From contig JAFAZU010000601.1 of assembly GCA_019239585.1 (NCBI GenBank), forward strand, positions 1 through 13,288: a DNA stretch of 13,288 nucleotides, given 5' to 3'. Source of the DNA: Acidobacteriaceae bacterium. GTDB taxonomy: Bacteria > Acidobacteriota > Terriglobia > Bryobacterales > Bryobacteraceae. A model generated the notes under the pieces. The model was not told the DNA's origin, ran no database searches, and saw only the letters and a program-made list of their open reading frames with translations. A program made the position numbers and the translations under genes. This document shows, in pieces, positions 5,843 to 10,704 of this stretch. Each line of letters opens with the position of its first letter. The stretch's first letter is position 1.

Positions 5843-6520
5843 CTACCGCCTCTTAGCAGTTGTCTTCTTGGCCGGAGCCTTTTTAGCGGGTGCTTTTTTG
5901 GCTGGAGCCTTCTTGGCCGGAGCCTTTTTAGCGGGTGCTTTTTTGGCTGGAGCCTTCTTGGTTGCAGCTTTCTTCGGCGCCGCCTTCTTTGCTGTTGTAG
6001 ACCTTCCCCCTTGACTTCCTGACTTCTTAGCCGTAGCCTGCTTGGATGTCTTCTTCGTAGCGCCCGAAGAGGAAGACTTTGCCGCCCCTTGGGACTTCTT
6101 CTGCGCGCCCCCGCTGTGCTTGCTGCTGCTTGAAGCAGCGGAGGATTGCCGCGCCGAAGTCTTCTTTGGCGATGCTTTCTTCGTCGACGAAGTTTTCTTC
6201 ACTGCCCCTCCTTCTCCCTGAGTGGAGCTGGCGGAGACAGCTTCGCTCCGGTCCGGCTCAGACCGGCTTCCTGTTTCTTCATGCTGAGCGGAAGAATGAC
6301 TGGACGCATGAGGATGAGAACTCGCGCCGTGGTGTGGTTCACCAGCAGCTGAATGGGAAGATGAATGCGTGTGAGCGCCTTCAACTCCTAAATCATCATC
6401 CTCGTCGTCCTCGTCCTCATCTCCGTATTCATCCTGCTCAGACGCCCGTTCGACACGCTGATCCTCATGATCGAAGTCATCGGCTTCATCACTTGGCAGC
6501 AGCCAGTAATTTGAACTCAT
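5843..6520 (-). CDS. Three-part polyampholyte protein with histone H1/AlgP-like KKAPA repeats, 225 aa
   Basis: The protein has no predicted folded domain. Residues 11-48 are strongly acidic (for example DEDEDDEDDD at 35-44). Residues 49-80 are rich in Ser and His (9 histidines). Residues 107-225 are very basic, moving from Ser/Lys-rich sequence into back-to-back KKAPA/PAKKA pentapeptides (about 188-220) and ending TTAKRR. Lys/Ala/Pro tails of this kind occur in bacterial H1-like and AlgP-like proteins, where they bind and condense DNA. The acidic and histidine-rich segments are an unusual addition, and might mask DNA binding or bind metals. The ATG at 6520 has an excellent ribosome site (AGGAGGAG, plus 6525-6532, 4 bases away), suggesting good expression. 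The pentapeptide region contains a perfect 45-bp tandem duplication. The DNA-binding role is inferred from composition. Confidence 0.75.
   Translation of the reverse strand: MSSNYWLLPSDEADDFDHEDQRVERASEQDEYGDEDEDDEDDDLGVEGAHTHSSSHSAAGEPHHGASSHPHASSHSSAQHEETGSRSEPDRSEAVSASSTQGEGGAVKKTSSTKKASPKKTSARQSSAASSSSKHSGGAQKKSQGAAKSSSSGATKKTSKQATAKKSGSQGGRSTTAKKAAPKKAATKKAPAKKAPAKKAPAKKAPAKKAPAKKAPAKKTTAKRR
5865..5954. repeat. Perfect 45-bp tandem repeat, two copies, each made of three 15-bp units
   Basis: Positions 5865-5909 and 5910-5954 are identical base for base. Each copy holds three related 15-base units that differ only by mostly silent changes. Further diverged units follow at 5955-5984. The repeat lies inside the KKAPA-coding region and keeps the frame, so a gain or loss of units would lengthen or shorten the basic tail by 5 or 15 residues. 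Confidence 0.95.
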
Positions 6521-6644
6521 ACCTCTCCTCCTTTTACATCCACTACGTTTCGAGATGACAGATGGAACAAAATGATTTCAAAAGCGATAAAAATCAGTAA
6601 GAAAAAGCCCAGGACCTCACGGTTTCGGCAGAACAGCCGCTGTG
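6521..6644. other. Gap between mltD and the KKAPA-repeat gene
   Basis: Both flanking genes are read leftwards. Downstream of mltD the minus strand has a short CGGC/GCCG hairpin (plus 6626-6629 with 6636-6639) and then a T-rich stretch (plus AAAAA at 6602-6606), a weak candidate stop. The right-hand gene's promoter should lie here, but I see no convincing -35/-10 pair. Confidence 0.4.
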
Positions 6645-8270
6645 TTACCGGACAAAAGCGGTGGAACGAAGACCGCTTCTGCGAGGGGTAATAGGGGGAG
6701 CTGAAACACGCCGGGACGCTGCAATATGGGTTCCGCGGCGAGCCACTGAAGCCTTACCGGAAGTGATTGACATTTTTGCGTGGCGGCTTCGGGCGCTCCG
6801 GAATTTCGAGCGCGAGGGTTGAACTTCCTCATGGTAAACAACCGGGATCAGCAGGGTGTTGCCTGCATTCAAAGAACTCAAAGCCTGATTAGCAGCCGTA
6901 ATCCGGTCAGTTGACGAATGATAGGTTCTTGCAATCGCTTCCAGCGTATCGCCTGATTCGACATGGTGCAATCTCCAAGCCGTTCGATTCACCGCCGGCA
7001 CTGATTCAAGAGCGGCTTGAGCCGTGTCGGCGGAACCCTTGGGAACGTGAATCTGAAAACCCGCCGGAGCAACCATCTTCAGTAAGGAGGGATTTAGGTC
7101 GCGGATTACCGAAAGCGGCTGCATCGTCGCATCCGCAATCAGATTGAGATTAGTCGAGGCCGAAAGCTGAAGTGAATCGTACTCCACCGGGACATCCAGG
7201 TCAATGCTTTCCAGGCCGTAATCCTGCGGGTTCTTCGCCATGATCGTCATCGCCAGAATAATCGGGACATAACCAGCCGTCTCTCTGGGGAGAGCATGTC
7301 GCTTCAAAAGCTCCCAATAATCCGCATAGCCGGTGCGCTCCACAGCGCGATCCACTGCGCCCGCGCCGCAATTGTAAGCGGCCATGGCCAGATACCAATC
7401 GCCGTAACGCTCATAAAGGTGCTTCAAAAATCTTGCGGCACCGCGGGTGGCCTTCTCAGGGTCAAGACGCTCGTCGAAAGCAGCCGTATGGACGAGATCA
7501 TAAGTGGAGCCGGTTTCCGCAATAAACTGCCACATGCCTACAGCATGTTTATTCGACAGCGCACGAGGGAGAAAGCCTGATTCTGCCTGCGCCAGATAAA
7601 TTAACTCTTCCGGAACGCCCTCCTCGGCAAGAATACGCTGAATCATGGGGCGGTAACGGCCGGACCTGCGGAGCCCTGCCAGAAGAATCGCGCGTCCGCG
7701 ATCACTCGAGTAAAAATGCACGTAGCTAAGAACCGGATCAGACAACTCTAAGGGAATACCTGAAGCCGTTTGATTCAACTCCCCTTTCAGCTTGGACGCA
7801 ATGCTCTGATCGACCGGAAAGGTCATGTGGCTGATTTCATCAATAGGAGCTTTGTCGAATGCTACTTCACCCTCGTCCGTTCGGCCCGCCCCCAACTTCT
7901 CCACATCAAACCGGTAAATCAGGTCACAGATTTCATCCAAACGCCTTTCAATGCGGCGATGGTCGGGAAGCGAGTCAGGAGCCGCGAGCAGCGTATCCAC
8001 AGCAGCGTCAAACTCACGATGAGCTCCTGCTAAATTGCCCTGAAAATAAAACTGACGCCCGTTGTCGAGATGCGCATCGGCCCGCTTTAATCGCTCATCG
8101 GTTTCAGGGGAGCGTGCAGGGGTGGAATTCGCTTCTATATGCGACTGGCTGTCCGCTTCTCGAACGGCGCTGTCCGTTGCTTCGGGTCTGGCAAATGCCG
8201 ACGAACAGCTTAGAGCGCAGGCGGTTAAAATCGTGATCCGGAGGACATCCGAGTGTGCTTTGAAAATCAT
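6645..8270 (-). CDS. mltD: Membrane-associated or periplasmic lytic murein transglycosylase D (MltD-like) with LysM
   Basis: Lytic transglycosylases cut the MurNAc-GlcNAc bond of peptidoglycan, forming 1,6-anhydro-muropeptides. The export signal is MIFKAHSDVLRITILTACALSCSSAFA. AFA before R28 suits signal peptidase I, while LTAC (15-18) could be a lipobox as in E. coli MltD. Residues 60-125 form a helical, TPR-like stretch (DNGRQFYFQGNLAGAHREFD). The SLT domain runs about 205-335: AQAESGF with catalytic E230, AVGMWQFI, and MAAYNCGAG at 296-304. A weak LysM-like stretch (about 367-412) precedes a clear LysM at about 433-477 (HHVESGDTLEAIARTY to GNTLLIP), which binds glycan. The last 55 or so residues are very rich in Arg and Ser, an added basic tail. 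The ATG at 8270 has little Shine-Dalgarno sequence. A palindrome and promoter-like hexamers lie 47-76 bases upstream. Confidence 0.9.
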   Translation of the reverse strand: MIFKAHSDVLRITILTACALSCSSAFARPEATDSAVREADSQSHIEANSTPARSPETDERLKRADAHLDNGRQFYFQGNLAGAHREFDAAVDTLLAAPDSLPDHRRIERRLDEICDLIYRFDVEKLGAGRTDEGEVAFDKAPIDEISHMTFPVDQSIASKLKGELNQTASGIPLELSDPVLSYVHFYSSDRGRAILLAGLRRSGRYRPMIQRILAEEGVPEELIYLAQAESGFLPRALSNKHAVGMWQFIAETGSTYDLVHTAAFDERLDPEKATRGAARFLKHLYERYGDWYLAMAAYNCGAGAVDRAVERTGYADYWELLKRHALPRETAGYVPIILAMTIMAKNPQDYGLESIDLDVPVEYDSLQLSASTNLNLIADATMQPLSVIRDLNPSLLKMVAPAGFQIHVPKGSADTAQAALESVPAVNRTAWRLHHVESGDTLEAIARTYHSSTDRITAANQALSSLNAGNTLLIPVVYHEEVQPSRSKFRSARSRHAKMSITSGKASVARRGTHIAASRRVSAPPITPRRSGLRSTAFVR

Positions 8271-8316
8271 TCAATAAGCGCTTTTTATTTAAATCAGATT
8301 TGGTGACAGCAACATT

Positions 8317-8346
8317 ACTGTAACTTACAGTGTGATCTCAGGTCAA
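8317..8346 (-). promoter_or_regulatory. Predicted mltD promoter overlapping a perfect 15-bp palindrome
   Basis: On the minus strand TTGACC (plus 8341-8346, 5/6 to consensus) lies 18 bases from TACAGT (plus 8317-8322, 4/6). The -10 is the left arm of ACTGTAA-C-TTACAGT (8317-8331), a perfect palindrome with 7-base arms. A site lying on the -10 and spacer is a typical place for a repressor to block polymerase. Transcription would begin near 8310, about 40 bases before the ATG. The binding protein is unknown. Confidence 0.5.
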
Positions 8347-8395
8347 GAGTTCTGATGTAACCTCTACCGAAGATGGAAGGAAATTCCAAATTTAG

Positions 8396-8433
8396 TAGGA
8401 CTATCCCGCTGGTATAACAGATGGATAGTCCTA
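8396..8433 (-). terminator. Hairpin downstream of clpP
   Basis: TAGGACTATCC (8396-8406) pairs perfectly with GGATAGTCCTA (8423-8433), an 11-bp stem with a 16-base loop. It starts about 22 bases after the clpP stop. The minus-strand sequence after it (CTAAATTT) has only a short T stretch, so termination strength is uncertain; it may mainly protect the clpP transcript end and separate it from mltD. Confidence 0.55.
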
Positions 8434-8455
8434 GCGAACCAAAAGTAACGAAGCT

Positions 8456-9079
8456 TTAGCGAGTCGGAACAGGTTGCAGCTCGGTATGACGGCTGGCAAT
8501 GACACGGTCAATGAGGCCGTATTCCAAAGCTGCTTCGGGTTCCAGAATGTAGTCGCGGTCCACGTCGCGGGCAATCTTATCAACGGATTGACCGGTGGCA
8601 TCGGCCAGAATCTCATTTAAGGACTGCCGCATCCGCAGAATCTCACGGGCATAGATATCAATGTCGGCAGCTTGACCGCCCAGGCCGCTCATAGAGGGCT
8701 GGTGGATCAAAATCCGGGAATTGGGCAGGCTGAAGCGCTTGCCTTTCGTCCCGCAAGCCAACAAAACCGCCGCCATGGAAGCCGCTTGGCCGAGACAGTA
8801 AGTAACGATATCTGGTTCGACCAAGCGCATTGTGTCCAAAATGGCGAGACCGGCGGTAATAGAACCGCCCGGGGAGTTAATGTACAGGGAAATATCGCGC
8901 TCCGGATCTTCGGCAGCTAAGAACAACATCTGAGCTATGATCAGGTTCGCAATATTGTCGTCAATGGGGGTGCCCAGGAAGATGATATTCTCCTTCAAGA
9001 GACGGGAGTAGATATCATAGGCCCGTTCTCCTCTAGAAGTTTGCTCTACCACCATGGGCACCAGTACTGAGTTATTCAT
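8456..9079 (-). CDS. clpP: ATP-dependent Clp protease proteolytic subunit (ClpP)
   Basis: ClpP forms the 14-subunit barrel that degrades proteins fed in by ClpX or ClpA/ClpC in the cytoplasm. The 207-residue length and the whole sequence match the E. coli type closely. VPMVVEQTSRGERAYDIYSRLL (7-28) gives the axial loop and N-terminal region. INSPGGSITAGLAI holds the oxyanion glycines. The catalytic triad is S101 (GQAASMAA), H126 (ILIHQPS) and D176 (DVDRDYIL). The few residues before VPMVVEQ may be a short propeptide. AAGGA (plus 9086-9090) gives a good ribosome site for the ATG at 9079. Unlike the common tig-clpP-clpX arrangement, neither tig nor clpX is next to it: a regulatory gap lies upstream and a hairpin with mltD downstream. 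It appears to be a single-gene unit. Confidence 0.97.
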   Translation of the reverse strand: MNNSVLVPMVVEQTSRGERAYDIYSRLLKENIIFLGTPIDDNIANLIIAQMLFLAAEDPERDISLYINSPGGSITAGLAILDTMRLVEPDIVTYCLGQAASMAAVLLACGTKGKRFSLPNSRILIHQPSMSGLGGQAADIDIYAREILRMRQSLNEILADATGQSVDKIARDVDRDYILEPEAALEYGLIDRVIASRHTELQPVPTR

Positions 9080-9351
9080 TCGAGATCCTTTACCGCCCCT
9101 GCAAAGCTTCTATTCGGCATGCAAATGATCGGCACCCCCATGATAAAGGATGCGGTTTCATACTGGGAGGATGGATTCATCCCAAATCTGAGGATTATTG
9201 ACGAATCGGTTTAAGTGGTTGATATTAAAAGAGTATAGACTCGACCTGTGTTTCTGAAGTTTAATGTAAATCGACCTTTGTTTTATTCATTTGGAACTCA
9301 TTATTCGGCGAAAACAGGCGATAAGTCAGTAGTGACCGAAAGCCCTTTGAA
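9080..9351. other. Divergent control region between clpP and the REC-GGDEF gene
   Basis: This 272-base gap must hold the promoters of both genes. The best candidate for the rightward gene is TTGACG (9198-9203) with GATATT (9221-9226), 17-base spacer, a moderate match, giving a leader of about 120 bases. That leader contains a near-perfect 13-base direct repeat with a 30-base period. A short GGATG/CATCC hairpin lies near 9167-9180. I find no small ORF or known RNA here, and no convincing clpP promoter. Confidence 0.45.
9241..9283. repeat. Two direct repeats of 13 bases, period exactly 30
   Basis: TCGACCTGTGTTT (9241-9253) and TCGACCTTTGTTT (9271-9283) differ at one base, and their starts are 30 bases apart, close to three DNA turns. 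They lie upstream of the REC-GGDEF gene and downstream of its best promoter candidate. Repeats on one face of the helix often mark tandem sites for a dimeric regulator. Confidence 0.6.
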
Positions 9352-10290
9352 ATGATGAAGGTTTTGATAGCTGACGATAGTGCGACATCCCGTGCTCTGC
9401 TTCGGAGCGTTTTGACCCGGTGGGGCTATGAGATTGTGAGCGCAGTTGATGGGGCTCAGGCGTGGGATGAGCTTTCCAAACCGGACGCCCCGGCTTTGGC
9501 CATCCTCGATTGGGAAATGCCTCACATGACGGGGCCGGAAGTCTGCAAACGGGTACGCGAAACCTTAAGGGAACCATATACTTACATTCTTCTGTTAACT
9601 GGAAAGGGCAGTAAGGGAGAAACTGTGGAGGGTCTGGACGCCGGCGCTGATGATTATGTGGTTAAGCCGTTCGATGAACACGAACTGCAAGTTCGGTTGC
9701 GCGCCGGAAAGCGGATCGTAGATCTTCAAATGGATCTCCTGCGGGCGCGGGAGGAGTTGCGCGAGCGGGCGAGCAAGGACCTTCTGACGATGCTGCCGAA
9801 CCGTAATGCCGTCTTTACGGCGCTGGAGCAGGAACTGGCCCGTTGTCACCGCGATCACCGCACCGTAGGAGTTATCCTCCTGGACATCGATCATTTCAAG
9901 AAGATCAACGATACCTACGGCCACTTTGCGGGAGATGCCGTTCTGAAGGAAACGGCCGCGCGCCTGCGCCACAATATGAGGCCTTACGACCATGTCGGGC
10001 GTTATGGAGGCGAGGAGTTTCTTGTCGTCTTGCCGAACTGCGACCTGGAGCAGGCTGCTGTGCAAGCGGAGCGGATGCGTACAAAGTTAAACGGGAGCAG
10101 CATGGTTGTGGATGGGCAGGAACTGCACGTTTCCGCGAGTTTCGGGGTAACGGTATCGGACGGCTCCGGGCGAAATCCGGATTTCTTTGTTCGGGTCGCG
10201 GATGAAGCTCTGTACAGAGCCAAAGCCAATGACCGGAACTGCGTTATTGCTCTACGGGCGGAAGAGTCCGGACTCAGCCAGGCGAAGTAG
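9352..10290 (+). CDS. Response regulator diguanylate cyclase (REC-GGDEF)
   Basis: The protein (312 residues) makes cyclic-di-GMP from two GTP under control of phosphorylation, as PleD and WspR do. The REC domain (3-120) has acidic pocket D8/D9, phospho-acceptor D53 (LDWEMP), T83 and K105 (VVKPF). A helical linker with coiled-coil character (about 122-142, DLLRAREELRERA) joins it to the GGDEF domain. That domain shows LTMLPNR (145-151), metal-binding D178 in LLDIDHFKKINDTYGH, and an active GGEEF (219-223). RPYD (210-213) stands exactly five residues before GGEEF, the inhibitory I-site, so product feedback is expected. No sensor kinase adjoins it; the partner must be elsewhere. Two ATGs (9352 and 9355) compete, and neither has a clear Shine-Dalgarno site. 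The tRNA-Arg gene follows 33 bases downstream. Confidence 0.94.
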   Translation: MMKVLIADDSATSRALLRSVLTRWGYEIVSAVDGAQAWDELSKPDAPALAILDWEMPHMTGPEVCKRVRETLREPYTYILLLTGKGSKGETVEGLDAGADDYVVKPFDEHELQVRLRAGKRIVDLQMDLLRAREELRERASKDLLTMLPNRNAVFTALEQELARCHRDHRTVGVILLDIDHFKKINDTYGHFAGDAVLKETAARLRHNMRPYDHVGRYGGEEFLVVLPNCDLEQAAVQAERMRTKLNGSSMVVDGQELHVSASFGVTVSDGSGRNPDFFVRVADEALYRAKANDRNCVIALRAEESGLSQAK

Positions 10291-10304
10291 CCGCCTGCTT
10301 TTGC

Positions 10305-10313
10305 TGGTATACT
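10305..10313 (+). promoter_or_regulatory. Extended -10 promoter for tRNA-Arg
   Basis: TGGTATACT is an extended -10 element (TG-n-TATACT, 5/6 to TATAAT). Transcription would start about 7 bases later, near 10320, just before the tRNA at 10324. The -35 position is weak, as expected with an extended -10. Confidence 0.6.
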
Positions 10314-10323
10314 GAAAACTGTT

Positions 10324-10400
10324 GCGCCCGTAGCTCAGCTGGATAGAGCGTCTGGCTACGAACCAGAAGGCCGGGTGTTCGAATCACTCCGGGCGCACCA
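10324..10400 (+). tRNA. tRNA-Arg (anticodon ACG)
   Basis: The full cloverleaf is present over 77 bases. The acceptor stem is GCGCCCG with CGGGCGC. The D arm is GCTC...GAGC around AGCTGGATA. The anticodon stem is TCTGG/CCAGA with loop CTACGAA, giving ACG, whose A34 is normally changed to inosine to read CGU, CGC and CGA. The T arm is GGGTG-TTCGAAT-CACTC with one G-U pair. Discriminator A and an encoded CCA end the gene. It sits between the GGDEF gene and a leftward small ORF with its own promoter upstream. No duplicated 3' end or integrase that would mark an attachment site is visible nearby. Confidence 0.97.
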
Positions 10401-10401
10401 T

Positions 10402-10575
10402 CTACACTAATTCTTTTCGGAGTGCCCAGATTAAGACGAATGCTTCCGCGCCCTCCGGGTCATATTCAGTATCGGTCTTCAGGTCTTCGGCGCTGACAGG
10501 CGGCTTAAATATAACCCCTGCCGGGAGCCGGGCCTGATCTCCTCCCGTGACTTTGGGTTCCGTCCTGCGTGGCAT
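10402..10575 (-). CDS. Small hypothetical protein, 57 aa
   Basis: I cannot assign a family. The ATG at 10575 (or a GTG at 10584) opens a reading frame with balanced codon use: a basic, flexible start (PRRTEPKVTGGDQ), a middle part (LPAGVIFKPPVSAEDLKTD), then a helix (DPEGAEAFVLIWALRKEL). That pattern looks like a genuine short protein. The ribosome site is weak (GTGAG). It ends one base beyond the tRNA, so the two genes converge closely. It is read in the same direction as lptFG and could belong to the same transcript, although a long inverted repeat lies between them. It has no signal peptide or membrane segment. It may still be a chance ORF. Confidence 0.5.
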   Translation of the reverse strand: MPRRTEPKVTGGDQARLPAGVIFKPPVSAEDLKTDTEYDPEGAEAFVLIWALRKELV

Positions 10576-10621
10576 GCAACTCACAGTTTAAAACGGTTTT
10601 CAAATGAACAGGACCTCCCAA

Positions 10622-10677
10622 CGGAGCCGGTCTTGCAAACCTTGTTCCTTAAACCGGTCACTTCGTTTACGGCTCCG
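10622..10677. repeat. Inverted repeat in the gap after lptFG
   Basis: CGGAGCCG (10622-10629) and CGGCTCCG (10670-10677) form an 8-bp stem, with a nested CCGGT (10627-10631)/ACCGG (10653-10657) pair. The 40-base loop is long. It lies in the gap between lptFG and the 57-aa gene, both leftward, and may weaken read-through. No T run follows, so I do not call it an intrinsic terminator. Confidence 0.45.
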
Positions 10678-10704
10678 AATGGAGTGGCGCGCAAACTTCT
10701 CACC

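Noticed and set aside
5865..5984. CRISPR-like array
   Set aside because: The repeats are contiguous, have no unique spacers, and are explained by the pentapeptide coding pattern.
5814..6014. AGAFL-repeat 'membrane protein' on the plus strand
   Set aside because: It is the opposite-strand reading of the KKAPA repeats; its start falls in the hairpin and it has no ribosome site.
9595..10065. 156-residue open frame antisense to the GGDEF gene
   Set aside because: Opposite an intact, motif-complete gene and unlike known proteins.
10324..10400. tRNA-Arg as an integration site of a mobile element
   Set aside because: No integrase and no duplicated tRNA 3' end could be seen in the flanking sequence of this window.
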